Shown one piece after another: positions 1 to 7,625 of a DNA stretch of 64,000 nucleotides (the stretch's first letter is position 1; every line of letters starts with the position of its first letter). The DNA is from Alphaproteobacteria bacterium UBA3612. Its GTDB lineage: Bacteria; Pseudomonadota; Alphaproteobacteria; Sphingomonadales; Sphingomonadaceae. The stretch spans positions 62,001-126,000 of the forward strand of contig DFLT01000007.1 of assembly GCA_002375465.1 (NCBI GenBank). The letters run 5' to 3'. Position numbers and translations under genes: made by a program. The notes beneath the pieces were generated by a model that saw nothing but the letters and a program-made list of their open reading frames with translations, was not told the DNA's origin and did not search any database.

Positions 1-1744
1 ATTGTCGCATGCGCGCCTTGCCGGCCTTTTGCTTTTCCAGCAGCTTCTTTTTTCGGGAAATATCGCCGCCATAGCATTTTGCGGTGACGTCCTTTCGCAT
101 CGCGCTGATGGTCTCGCGCGCGATGACCTTGCCGCCGATCGCCGCCTGGATGGGGATTTTGAACAGATGCCGGGGGATCAGCTCCTTCAGCCGTTCGCAA
201 AGACCCCGGCCCCTGGTCTCTGCAACTGAGCGGTGGACTACCATCGACAGCGCGTCGACAGGCTCTGCATTGACGAGGATGTTCATCTTCACAAGATCGC
301 CTTCGCGATAGCCGATCTGGTGATAGTCGAAGCTGGCATAGCCGCGGGAAATGCTCTTCAATCGGTCGTAGAAATCGAACACCACTTCGTTCAGCGGCAA
401 TTCGTAAGTGATCTGCGCACGGCCGGCGACATATGTCAGGTTCTTCTGAATGCCGCGCCGGTCCTGGCACAGTTTCAGGATCGCGCCGAGATAGTCGTCG
501 GGGACGTAGATCGTCGCTTCGATCCACGGTTCCTCCATATTGGCGATCTTCACCGGCTCCGGCATGTCGGCGGGATTGTGCAGCTGCTGCGTGCTGCCGT
601 CCGTCATGTGGACGCGATAGACGACGGAGGGCGCCGTGGTGATCAGGTCCAGATCATATTCGCGGGTCAGCCGCTCCTGAATAATCTCCAGGTGCAGCAG
701 GCCGAGGAAGCCGCAGCGAAAGCCGAAGCCCAGCGCAGCAGAGGATTCCGCCTCCCATTGAAAACTGGCATCGTTCAGGCGCAGCTTGCCCAGGCTCTCG
801 CGCAATTTTTCGAAATCGGCCGCGTCGATGGGGAAGAGGCCGCAGAAAACAACGGGCTGCACCTCCTTGAAGCCGGGGAGGGCCTTTTCAGTCCCCTTCT
901 TCGCATCGGTGATGGTGTCGCCGACGCGGGTCTGTGCGACCTCCTTTATCTGCGCGGTGACGAAGCCGATCTCGCCCGGGCCGAGTTCGCTAAGATCGGT
1001 GCGCTTTGGCGTGAAGCAGCCGACGCGGTCGATAAGGTGCGTTTCGTCCGTCTGCATGAAGCGGACCTGCTGCCCCTTCTTAAGGCGGCCCTCCATGACG
1101 CGAACAAGGATGACGACGCCCAGATAGGGGTCGTACCAGGAATCGACGAGCATTGCCTTTAACGGCGCGTTTTCATCGCCGCCCGGCGGGGGAATGCGCG
1201 TAACGATCGCCTCCAGCACCTCCTCTATGCCCAGGCCGGTTTTGGCGCTGGTCAGGACGGCGTCGTCGGCAGGCAGGCCGACAATATCCTCGATCTCCGC
1301 CTTTACCTTCTCAACGTCCGCAGCAGGCAGGTCGACCTTGTTGATGACGGGGACGATCTCATGGTCATGTTCGATCGACTGATAGACGTTGGCGAGCGTC
1401 TGTGCCTCCACCCCCTGCGCAGCGTCGACGACGAGGAGGGCGCCCTCGCATGCGGCAAGCGATCGCGAAACCTCATATGCGAAATCGACATGACCGGGCG
1501 TGTCCATCAGGTTCAGCTGATAGGTCTCGCCGTCCTTGGCGGTATAATTCAGCCGGACGGTCTGCGCCTTGATGGTGATGCCGCGTTCCCGCTCAATATC
1601 CATATTGTCGAGGAGTTGCTCGGTCATCTCGCGCTGCGTGAGGCCACCGGTCGTCTGAATAAGGCGGTCGGCCAGCGTCGACTTGCCATGGTCGATATGC
1701 GCGATGATCGAGAAGTTGCGGATATGGCTGAGCGGTGTTGTCAT
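1..1744 (-). CDS. lepA: Elongation factor 4 (LepA), C-terminus cut by window edge
   Basis: Translational GTPase of the EF-G-like family that acts on the ribosome (elongation factor 4). The reverse strand reads MTTPLSHIRNFSIIAHIDHG at the start, with P-loop AHIDHGKST at residues 15-23, then a DTPGHVDF G3 motif and an NKVDLP G4 motif. The family-typical C-terminal region with a Lys-rich KKKLLEKQK tract lies at the left edge. About 581 codons are present, so only some 15-20 residues of the usual ~600 are missing. The start is the ATG at 1744-1742, directly before the MTTPLSHIRNFSIIAH stretch. No partner gene is visible on the left. It is divergent from the PEP-CTERM gene at 2033. Codon use matches its neighbours. 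Confidence 0.97.
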   Translation of the reverse strand, partial: MTTPLSHIRNFSIIAHIDHGKSTLADRLIQTTGGLTQREMTEQLLDNMDIERERGITIKAQTVRLNYTAKDGETYQLNLMDTPGHVDFAYEVSRSLAACEGALLVVDAAQGVEAQTLANVYQSIEHDHEIVPVINKVDLPAADVEKVKAEIEDIVGLPADDAVLTSAKTGLGIEEVLEAIVTRIPPPGGDENAPLKAMLVDSWYDPYLGVVILVRVMEGRLKKGQQVRFMQTDETHLIDRVGCFTPKRTDLSELGPGEIGFVTAQIKEVAQTRVGDTITDAKKGTEKALPGFKEVQPVVFCGLFPIDAADFEKLRESLGKLRLNDASFQWEAESSAALGFGFRCGFLGLLHLEIIQERLTREYDLDLITTAPSVVYRVHMTDGSTQQLHNPADMPEPVKIANMEEPWIEATIYVPDDYLGAILKLCQDRRGIQKNLTYVAGRAQITYELPLNEVVFDFYDRLKSISRGYASFDYHQIGYREGDLVKMNILVNAEPVDALSMVVHRSVAETRGRGLCERLKELIPRHLFKIPIQAAIGGKVIARETISAMRKDVTAKCYGGDISRKKKLLEKQKAGKARMRQ

Positions 1745-1867
1745 AGGGGCGCAGGTAGAACGGGGCGCGCTCGCGTGCAAGCTGGTGTGAGCGGGGTGGT
1801 CCGAGAGGATCATCCGTAGCGGGGTCGCAGCATGCAACATCCATTATTTATCAGCCGAATGGCGACT

Positions 1868-1886
1868 GTCGGGATTCTTTACATTT
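1868..1886 (+). promoter_or_regulatory. Putative upstream activator element of PEP-CTERM gene 1
   Basis: The stretch GTCGGGATTCTTTACATTT lies 81 bases before the GG of the sigma-54-like promoter at 1949. A near copy (15 of 19 positions by eye) lies 80 bases before the matching promoter of the next gene (2861-2879). Both contain TGT-N11-ACA. The fixed spacing suggests a binding site for a sigma-54 enhancer-binding protein, possibly a PrsR-like regulator. This is inference. Confidence 0.5.
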
Positions 1887-1946
1887 CACAAAGAGTTAAC
1901 ATAGCAAGACGCCCCTAACAGGCGGGAATCACGGGGTTTTGCGAGT

Positions 1947-1964
1947 CTGGCATGCGCCGTGCAT
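1947..1964 (+). promoter_or_regulatory. Sigma-54 (-24/-12) type promoter of PEP-CTERM gene 1
   Basis: TGGCATG-CGCC-GTGCAT has the GG and GC doublets (1949-1950 and 1961-1962) separated by exactly 10 bases, as in RpoN promoters (TGGCACG-N4-TTGCA). It differs at two core positions. It would start transcription near 1974 and give a leader of about 60 bases. PEP-CTERM genes in other bacteria are often driven by sigma-54 with PrsK/PrsR, which fits. Confidence 0.6.
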
Positions 1965-2032
1965 GGCTGAAGGGCAATAACAGCATTGATTTCGCTGAAT
2001 ATCTTTCGGTGAATTTGTACAGGAGTAGTTAA

Positions 2033-2743
2033 ATGACCACTTTCAAGACCTTGCTTGCCAGCGCCGCCGCTATTGGCCTTGCCAGCACCGCCGGCGCGGC
2101 CATTCTGCCGCTCGATGATTTCAACACCGCTTTCCCTGGCCAGCCGATCTTCACCGATGGTGCCGTGGTCTCGACGGGTCCGCAGGTAATTTCCGTTAGC
2201 GGAAACGACTTCACGCGGACGGCTTCGATTGAGGTCGACTTCAACTCGAACGGCTTCCCATCCGGCGCGCAGTTCCGCACCGACTCCGGCAACTTCGTTT
2301 ATTCGAGCGATACGGGCGTCGCCGGGATCGTCACGCTGGACTATGATGTAGGTTCGACGTTCTTTGATGCTGCCACCACGGCAGGCACGGGTGCAATCCG
2401 CATCCAGGAGCTGACCGCTGACCGTCCGCGTACCTACAGCTTCGCCATCAACGGTGCCGTGCAGGATACCATCGTATCCTTGATCGACACCGAGCTTGGT
2501 TTCCCGACCGTTTATGAGCTGACGTTCGATACCTCTGCTCTAACTGGTTCCGACACGCTGTCGCTAGTCATCGACGCAGGTGCTGAAGGCAGTCTCGGCG
2601 ACGCACTGGATTTGGAGCTTTCCATCCTCGACATCCGTTTGCCGGACGCTCCGATCGAGCAAGTTCCTGCTCCGGGTGCCCTGGGTCTTCTCGGTCTCGG
2701 AGTGCTCGGCCTCGGCCTGGCACGTCGTCGCAAGTCGGTCTGA
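2033..2743 (+). CDS. PEP-CTERM-like sorting domain protein 1
   Basis: Secreted protein of unknown function, 236 residues. It has an N-terminal signal peptide (residues 1-23, ending AGA-A) and a C-terminal exosortase-type tail from about residue 211. The tail is VPAPGALGLLGLG followed by more Leu/Gly and the basic end ARRRKSV. Such tails direct proteins to an exosortase/archaeosortase-like transpeptidase and then to the surface or matrix. The body between shows no enzyme motif that I recognise and is rich in Thr, Ser and Asp. RBS AGGAG lies 9 bases before ATG 2033. It is a clear paralogue of the next gene: shared stretches include ELTADRPRTY, LIDTELG and GDALDLEL. Neither the exosortase nor its regulators are in the window. 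Confidence 0.85.
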   Translation: MTTFKTLLASAAAIGLASTAGAAILPLDDFNTAFPGQPIFTDGAVVSTGPQVISVSGNDFTRTASIEVDFNSNGFPSGAQFRTDSGNFVYSSDTGVAGIVTLDYDVGSTFFDAATTAGTGAIRIQELTADRPRTYSFAINGAVQDTIVSLIDTELGFPTVYELTFDTSALTGSDTLSLVIDAGAEGSLGDALDLELSILDIRLPDAPIEQVPAPGALGLLGLGVLGLGLARRRKSV

Positions 2744-2777
2744 GCATTTTACATACTCACCTTAGGGTGAAACGCGG

Positions 2778-2808
2778 AGGCCGTACCTTTCCTAAGGTGC
2801 GGCCTTTG
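2778..2808 (+). terminator. Rho-independent terminator after PEP-CTERM gene 1
   Basis: A 12-pair stem (2778-2789 with 2794-2805, one G-T pair) closes a four-base loop TCCT and ends in TTTGT. It sits 34 bases after the stop, so the two paralogous genes are separate transcription units. Confidence 0.85.
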
Positions 2809-2860
2809 TCGTGTTCGTGGCAGCTCCTGATGACCTAGTGGGACGATCGCAGATCCTATT

Positions 2861-2879
2861 GTCGGAAATTTTTACAGTT
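2861..2879 (+). promoter_or_regulatory. Putative upstream activator element of PEP-CTERM gene 2
   Basis: GTCGGAAATTTTTACAGTT is the second copy of the element at 1868-1886 and sits 80 bases before the GG of the sigma-54-like promoter at 2941. The conservation stands out because the surrounding DNA of the two leaders is otherwise different and here AT-rich. Confidence 0.5.
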
Positions 2880-2939
2880 TTTTAATATACTTAACGATCC
2901 GAAACTATAAGACATTGAAACTTAGCTAAAAATCCTTTC

Positions 2940-2956
2940 TGGCATCGCCCTTGCTT
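2940..2956 (+). promoter_or_regulatory. Sigma-54 (-24/-12) type promoter of PEP-CTERM gene 2
   Basis: TGGCATC-GCCC-TTGCTT has GG at 2941-2942 and GC at 2953-2954, spaced by 10 bases, and matches the RpoN consensus closely. The predicted transcription start is near 2966, 35 bases before ATG 3001. Confidence 0.65.
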
Positions 2957-3000
2957 GGTTAACGAAGGGGATAGTATTTTGTAATCAGTAAGGATTTTGT

Positions 3001-3735
3001 ATGAGTAAGCTTTCAACCCTCCTTGCAGCGTCGGCTGCGGTCGTTGCGGCAACCGGCGTCAGCGCTGCTGTCGTATCCCTCGATGGCTTCGACACACCGT
3101 TCGACCCCAATCCACTGGCAACCAGCGGGTCGATGGTCACCTCCATGACAACGATTTCGACCGGCGGTAACACCTTCGATCGCACCACGACGCTCGAGGT
3201 CGATCAGAACACCAATGGTCCGCCCAGCATGGCTAGCGTTCGCACCGATAATGGCAGCGCCGTCTTCTCGAACGATACGGGTGTGGCGTCCATTCTGACG
3301 TTCTCCTATGACGTCGGCGACACGTTCAACATGGCACAGACCGGTGCCGCCACGGGCTCCCTGCGCATTAGCGAGCTGACAGCAGATCGTCCGCGCACCT
3401 ATACGTTCAGCATCAATGGCGTTGAGCAGTCTTCCTCGACGCAGCTGATCGACACCGAGCTTGGTACGCAGAACGACGTTTTCCTGACCTTCTCGACGGC
3501 TATGCTGACGGGTGATGATGTTTTCACCGTCGAAATCGATGCCGGGGCAGAAGCAGGCGCGGCATTCCCAGGCAGCCCCGGTAGCATAGGCGATGCGCTT
3601 GATCTGGAACTCGCGATGTTCGAGATCGAGATCCCCGAGCTTCCGCCGGTTGACGTACCCGCACCGGGTGCCCTCGGCCTTCTGGGCCTCGGCTTGCTGG
3701 GCATCGGCCTGAGCCGTCGCCGCACCGCTGCATAA
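3001..3735 (+). CDS. PEP-CTERM-like sorting domain protein 2
   Basis: Paralogue of the gene at 2033, 244 residues. The signal peptide covers about residues 1-23 (ends VSA-A). The C-terminal tail starts near residue 219 with VPAPGALGLLGLG and ends in SRRRTAA, the hydrophobic-plus-basic shape read by exosortases. The body shares with gene 1 the blocks ELTADRPRTY, LIDTELG, DTGVA and GDALDLEL; it has a small insertion (AFPGSPGS) before the last block. No catalytic motif is seen. RBS AAGGA lies before ATG 3001. Likely a surface or matrix protein made under sigma-54 control; the actual role is unknown. Confidence 0.85.
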   Translation: MSKLSTLLAASAAVVAATGVSAAVVSLDGFDTPFDPNPLATSGSMVTSMTTISTGGNTFDRTTTLEVDQNTNGPPSMASVRTDNGSAVFSNDTGVASILTFSYDVGDTFNMAQTGAATGSLRISELTADRPRTYTFSINGVEQSSSTQLIDTELGTQNDVFLTFSTAMLTGDDVFTVEIDAGAEAGAAFPGSPGSIGDALDLELAMFEIEIPELPPVDVPAPGALGLLGLGLLGIGLSRRRTAA

Positions 3736-3769
3736 ACGTAAAGCGACGGTCCGGATCGATCCCGGACTT

Positions 3770-3812
3770 ATAAAGAAGGCCGTCTCGCAGAGCGCGAGGC
3801 GGCCTTCTTTAT
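3770..3812. terminator. Strong bidirectional hairpin terminator
   Basis: A 19-pair stem (3770-3788 with 3794-3812, one G-T pair) closes loop AGAGC. It has an A-rich left foot and TTCTTTAT on the right, so it can work in both directions. It ends the second PEP-CTERM unit. Confidence 0.9.
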
Positions 3813-3941
3813 GTCGTGCAACGCGACTTCCGGGCGCCTGCTTGCCCTACTACCAACGGATTGTAACAATGGTCGGTAAGGAGGATTGATGCCCGTCGGT
3901 TCATTCCCCTCCCTTCCGCGATCTGTTAAGGGCCTGGGTGC

Positions 3942-4505
3942 ATGGATCAGGAAAGAAATCGGCATCAGGCGGCACTGGCAAGCCTGAACGACGGCCAGCG
4001 CGAGGCATTGCGTCTGGTTTTTCTGCACATGTCATCAAAGGACATCGGCCGGGAACTGAAGGTATCCTCCCATACGATCGACAATCGCGTGAAGGCCGCG
4101 ATGCAAAAGCTGGGCGCATCAAACCGTTGGGAAGCGGCAAGAATCCTCGCAGAAGACGAAGGCGCAATCGACCCAGATAAGGACTACCGGCGATTGGTCG
4201 ACCAACCGCCGGTAGTCGACGAAGCGCCTGTTCCTCCCCCAATTCCTTTCCCAGCCGGTCATGTGGGCCGGTTGGAACAGGAAGGAGCGGGCGAACGGAA
4301 TTTTCGTGACGCCGCGGTCTCCATCGGCCCCGAACTTGGGCGATGGTCGACAAGCCAGGTGCTGCCCTTGCCGCACCGCCAAGGCGAGCCGAACCGCATG
4401 ACACCCATGGCCAGGATCGCCTCGATCCTGGGTATCGCACTGGCAGGGATCATTGCATTCGGTGCGCTGGTATCCGCGGTTCAGTCCCTGGGGCAGTTGC
4501 TTTAG
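3942..4505 (+). CDS. LuxR-type helix-turn-helix protein with C-terminal membrane segment
   Basis: 187 residues. The first ~70 residues form a GerE/LuxR-like DNA-binding domain (LNDGQREALRLVFLHMSSKD, then IGRELKVSSHTIDNRVKAAM). There is no receiver or sensor domain in front. Next come a Pro-rich linker (residues ~90-150) and one hydrophobic segment near residues 160-182 (IASILGIALAGIIAFGALVS) close to the C-terminus. It would therefore be a DNA-binding domain tethered to the inner membrane from its C-terminal side. Two in-frame starts upstream are absent; ATG 3942 is used. It heads a run of small unknown genes on the same strand, which it may control. Target genes and signal cannot be told from sequence. 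Confidence 0.75.
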   Translation: MDQERNRHQAALASLNDGQREALRLVFLHMSSKDIGRELKVSSHTIDNRVKAAMQKLGASNRWEAARILAEDEGAIDPDKDYRRLVDQPPVVDEAPVPPPIPFPAGHVGRLEQEGAGERNFRDAAVSIGPELGRWSTSQVLPLPHRQGEPNRMTPMARIASILGIALAGIIAFGALVSAVQSLGQLL

Positions 4506-4589
4506 CGTCACGCGAAGGTCGGTTCATCCGCACCTCTCCTCTTTCGCAATCGAAAGCCCGCTGTTGCTGCGGGGGGAGAGAATAGCATT

Positions 4590-4949
4590 ATGTTGAACCA
4601 ACGCATGGCCGCCGCACAGAAGGTCGCCGACCGCCTGTTTTCCGCAGAAGCCGCCCTCGATTCCGCCCTTGCCGAAGTGGCGCAACTGACGGCTGCGGTG
4701 CCGATCGCCCGCGCAGAAGCAGGCCTGTCCGCCATGTTCGGACAGGATGCACTCCAGGCGGCGCAGGCGGCGGTAACCGCGCTGGTCGATGCTCGCGGTA
4801 AATTGCTTGAGACCCACCGTCAGCTGGACAACACCAAGGACCAGATGGGCCTCAGGACCAAGATGTTCGGTGGCGGCATGCCGAAACCTGAGCCCTTGAG
4901 CGCGGAGCAACCGCGGCATTTGACGGTCGTCACCTCCGACGCAGCCTGA
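4590..4949 (+). CDS. Hypothetical Ala-rich helical protein
   Basis: 119 residues, not recognised. Most of it is predicted helical: heptad-like Ala/Leu/Glu/Gln content from residue 3 to about 85 suggests a coiled coil. A flexible Pro-containing tail follows. There is no signal peptide and no membrane segment. A purine-rich stretch (GGGGGAGAG) ends 10 bases before ATG 4590 and is a good RBS. It lies 84 bases after the HTH gene and 56 bases before the membrane protein, so it may share their transcript. Confidence 0.6.
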   Translation: MLNQRMAAAQKVADRLFSAEAALDSALAEVAQLTAAVPIARAEAGLSAMFGQDALQAAQAAVTALVDARGKLLETHRQLDNTKDQMGLRTKMFGGGMPKPEPLSAEQPRHLTVVTSDAA

Positions 4950-5005
4950 TCCGGTAGAAAGTGGATTGTGTCGCTACCTAGCCGCCGTGCCGGTAAGGTG
5001 GCGAC

Positions 5006-5464
5006 ATGATCTACCAGTTTTTCTTTCCTGCGCTCTATTGGCTGGTCCTGATCATATGCGGAATTTACGTGTCAAGGCGCGGTGGATCGCTGGAGCGGCG
5101 CGTGCTGTGGCTGCTCGTCTGCATGTCGGTGCTCAGCGTGCTCGTCAGCATGATGGACGACAACCGCTTTCACTCCACAGGATACGGGTTGCTGGCGCTC
5201 GACCTGCTGCTTCTTGCGATACTGATGCGCATCGCCCTCACGAGCGCGCGTTACTGGCCGATATGGGCGGCGGGCTTTCATATGATTTCCGTGATAACTC
5301 ATTTGGCGGTCATGGCCGTGCCGGATCTGGTACCGACGGCCTATGCGCTGGTGCAGGGCCTTTGGGCTTACCCGGTCTTTGCCAGCCTGGCGCTGGGAGC
5401 GCGATGGGTGAGCAGGGGCTGGGTACCGGACGAGACGTCGAGGCGGAGGGGCGCGCCCTTCTAG
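5006..5464 (+). CDS. Small integral membrane protein, unknown function
   Basis: 152 residues with about four to five hydrophobic segments: near residues 5-22, 31-48, 58-76, 85-107 and 113-132. No family signature is recognised. The Arg-rich C-terminal end (TSRRRGAPF) would be cytoplasmic by the positive-inside rule. The gene overlaps the next one by 61 bases if the RadC-like protein starts at 5404, a larger overlap than usual. This suggests either tight coupling or a later start for the downstream gene. Confidence 0.6.
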   Translation: MIYQFFFPALYWLVLIICGIYVSRRGGSLERRVLWLLVCMSVLSVLVSMMDDNRFHSTGYGLLALDLLLLAILMRIALTSARYWPIWAAGFHMISVITHLAVMAVPDLVPTAYALVQGLWAYPVFASLALGARWVSRGWVPDETSRRRGAPF

Positions 5465-6039
5465 CGCATTTATTTCGCTTGGCCGGTCATGCGGAACCGG
5501 ACAGCCTCGCAGAACGCCTCGTCAGGTCGGCTGGCGGCGTTGCCGCCGCAATCACGGCCGATATGCCGACCGTGCCTGGGTTGGAGGACCGTGCCAGCCT
5601 AGAAATGCTGACGACGGTTCGTAGTGTCATGACGCTTGTCCTGCGTAAGGAAGCGATGGCGGGTGCGATCCTGTCGACCCGAGAGGCACTTCTCGATTAT
5701 CTGCACGCTGCCATCGCGCATCGCGCGTCTGAGCAACTGGTGGCACTGTTCCTGGACGCGCGATGCCGTCTGATTTCGGAAGAAGTGCTGGCGCGGGGCG
5801 GTCCCAACACCGTCGACGCCTATCCGCGCGACCTTTTCGCGCGAGCGCTCACGCTCGGCGCGCATCGTATTATCCTGGCGCACAATCATCCGTCTGGCGA
5901 TCCTTTGCCTAGTGCAGAGGACATTGCCATGACCAAGCACCTGGCGGCGATCGGTCGTTCGCTGGATATCGAGGTGGACGACCACATCATTATAAGCCGC
6001 ACCGGCTGGTCCAGCCTGAAGGCGGCCAACCTGCTATGA
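5404..6039 (+). CDS. RadC-like JAB/MPN domain protein (intact JAMM site)
   Basis: 211 residues. The C-terminal half is the JAB domain of the RadC (UPF0758) family, with an intact JAMM metal-site signature AHNHPSGDPLPSAEDIAMT (first His at residue 160) and the upstream Glu pair in LISEEVLARGG. The first ~75 residues look like the helix-hairpin-helix part that precedes JAB in RadC. RadC proteins are predicted zinc metalloproteins whose cellular role is still unsettled. ATG 5404 keeps the full N-terminal domain but lies inside the upstream gene. An in-frame TTG at 5479 is an alternative without a clear RBS. The next gene overlaps by ATGA. Confidence 0.8.
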   Translation: MGEQGLGTGRDVEAEGRALLAHLFRLAGHAEPDSLAERLVRSAGGVAAAITADMPTVPGLEDRASLEMLTTVRSVMTLVLRKEAMAGAILSTREALLDYLHAAIAHRASEQLVALFLDARCRLISEEVLARGGPNTVDAYPRDLFARALTLGAHRIILAHNHPSGDPLPSAEDIAMTKHLAAIGRSLDIEVDDHIIISRTGWSSLKAANLL

Positions 6040-6659
6040 GGGACCGACGGTCACCCCCGCCGCACCAGGATACCGGCCTGGTCATAGATACAGAGGTGCT
6101 GACCAGCGCATTGTCGGTGATCATGTCGGCGTCGATTGCGGGTGAGCTTGCACGCAGGGCCATCCGCGACATCGGGTCGCTACCCGCCGTGCTCGGCAGC
6201 AGCGACCGGAGGCTGACAAAGGCGGGCTTTGGGAAGACGGCGATCATCATGCTCCGTACCCTGAGCGTCGAGATGAGGCGAAGCCTCGCCACCGCGCTGC
6301 GTCACGACGGCGTCGACCGGGATGGCAGCGTGTTCCGCGAATATGTGGCTCTGTCACGGGCGGCGTTAAACCCCGGAGAAGCAATCCTTTTCCTGTTCGA
6401 TAAATGCCAGGCGCTGAGTGCTGACATCGTCTGCCGGTCCCGAGATGGGCACCGCGATATGCCCGTCTTTACAGAGATTGCATCCCAGGCGCGTGCTGCC
6501 CGGGCACGTTCCTTCATGCTGCTGCATCGCAGTCCGGCTGGGGCGCTCACGCCCTTTCACAGTCGCCTCGCCATGTGCTGCGTTGCCGCCGGATTGGCCC
6601 CTTATGTGCCCGAAACGGCGCCTGTTGCGCCGTGGTCCAGCGAAGTCTCCGGAGTATAG
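6036..6659 (+). CDS. Degenerate RadC-like protein, JAMM metal site lost
   Basis: 207 residues, translationally coupled to the RadC-like gene (ATGA, 6036-6039). By eye it follows the same plan. An N-terminal helical part is followed by REYVALSRAALNPGEAILFL, which aligns with the partner's LDYLHAAIAHRASEQLVALF, and then by the motif region LLHRSPAGALTPFHSR. The partner has AHNHPSGDPLPSAED there. The first His is kept, but the second His, the Ser and the Asp are replaced, so the zinc site cannot form. Likely a pseudoenzyme partner or regulator of the active copy. The reading frame is intact over its whole length, which argues against a decaying pseudogene. Confidence 0.65.
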   Translation: MRDRRSPPPHQDTGLVIDTEVLTSALSVIMSASIAGELARRAIRDIGSLPAVLGSSDRRLTKAGFGKTAIIMLRTLSVEMRRSLATALRHDGVDRDGSVFREYVALSRAALNPGEAILFLFDKCQALSADIVCRSRDGHRDMPVFTEIASQARAARARSFMLLHRSPAGALTPFHSRLAMCCVAAGLAPYVPETAPVAPWSSEVSGV

Positions 6660-6688
6660 CAAATCTAGGGGGCAGGCAGGTTCGATAT

Positions 6689-7033
6689 ATGAGGCGGCGT
6701 CAGATGGCGAGCGAATTCGATTACGGCATTGCACGTCAGTATTTTGGGGCATGTTCGCCCCAGCATCTGATCCAGATTATTCGCGCGGAAGCGCCGATGA
6801 CGCTGCATCGTGCGGCCAACGCAATCCCGGATGAGGAAAGCCGGTTTCGCATATGGCTGGCGGCATATGCCTTTGGCAGCATCCTCGACCCGCATCTTCT
6901 TTTGTCGGACGTGCGATATATAGCGAGGGCAGAGGCGCTGATCGCCGTCCACCAGCGCTTGTGGCCGCCCGCCAATGGCCGGGCAGGCGATGCGACGGTA
7001 AACGGAACCACAGGATCCGCGCCGACCGGATAG
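6689..7033 (+). CDS. Hypothetical protein downstream of the RadC-like pair
   Basis: 114 residues, not recognised. The first ~90 residues look like a compact helical domain (for example HLIQIIRAEAPMTLHRAANA); the last 20 are Gly/Thr-rich and flexible. No signal peptide or membrane segment is seen. ATG 6689 has GGCAGG 8 bases upstream; ATG 6704 in the same frame is a second choice. It starts 29 bases after the degenerate RadC gene on the same strand and ends the run of unknown genes before the tRNA. Confidence 0.5.
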   Translation: MRRRQMASEFDYGIARQYFGACSPQHLIQIIRAEAPMTLHRAANAIPDEESRFRIWLAAYAFGSILDPHLLLSDVRYIARAEALIAVHQRLWPPANGRAGDATVNGTTGSAPTG

Positions 7034-7182
7034 GCCGCGCTTCGGGCGCGCCGCGTGAAGGCTTGCCTGTCGGGGCCGGGGGGGGCTTTTCAAAACAATG
7101 ACCGCACAAGCGTCCGCCAAGTCTGTTTTGGGGTGGTTTTGCGCCCACCAAGGCGCTAGAGCCGCCGGCTTGCCAGGTAGAC

Positions 7183-7273
7183 GGAGCGGTGGCCGAGTGG
7201 TCGAAGGCGCACGCCTGGAAAGTGTGTATAGGGTATCCCCCTATCGTGGGTTCGAATCCCACCCGCTCCGCCA
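7183..7273 (+). tRNA. tRNA-Ser (anticodon GGA)
   Basis: The 91-base gene includes an encoded CCA (7271-7273). The acceptor stem pairs 7183-7189 with 7263-7269. The anticodon loop CTGGAAA gives GGA at 7217-7219. The long variable arm has an ATAGGG/CCCTAT stem, as expected for a class II tRNA. The T loop region GGTTCGAATCC is standard. It decodes UCC and UCU. Confidence 0.97.
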
Positions 7274-7625
7274 TTGGCCGATATCGGACTGTCTTTCATT
7301 TCTGCCACCGTACCGCCAATTCACTTGAGATGATGGCGCGGTTTTTTGCGGCCCCCTTTGACCCCCTTTCACAAGTGGCCCGGAATCGGAGGAGAGGTCG
7401 GGAGGGAAGTGGTAGGGTAGCGTGAACCGCCGCTAAAGTTCGGTTCTTTAAGAGGTCCGGGCTTCACCAAGATGGCCGCGTATTCTTGTTGAATGTTACG
7501 GCTTAGGGAGTGAACGAGGCACAATGTCGGGGCTTCTAAGAGCGGAGTCTGCGGCAGGACCGTGGGCCGTCTTCACCCAGGCGCCCGTCTCAGCTATGAT
7601 GGTCATTCACCAATGGGAGTGAGTC
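7274..7625. other. Gene-free stretch after tRNA-Ser
   Basis: 352 bases without a convincing gene. The 3' part of a tRNA gene is a common integration target, but no integrase and no repeat of the tRNA end is seen here. A direct repeat CCCCCTTT-GA-CCCCCTTT occurs around 7351-7370, and it is flanked by ACTTGAG and CACAAGT. The rest holds the promoter for the beta-propeller gene; no clear -35/-10 stands out. Confidence 0.5.

Noticed and set aside
233..1162. Long rightward open frame opposite lepA
   Set aside because: The reverse strand reads LepA without a break; the forward frame is a high-GC shadow with no family features.
7183..7625. Integration site of a mobile element at tRNA-Ser
   Set aside because: No integrase, no repeated tRNA end, and normal composition on both sides.
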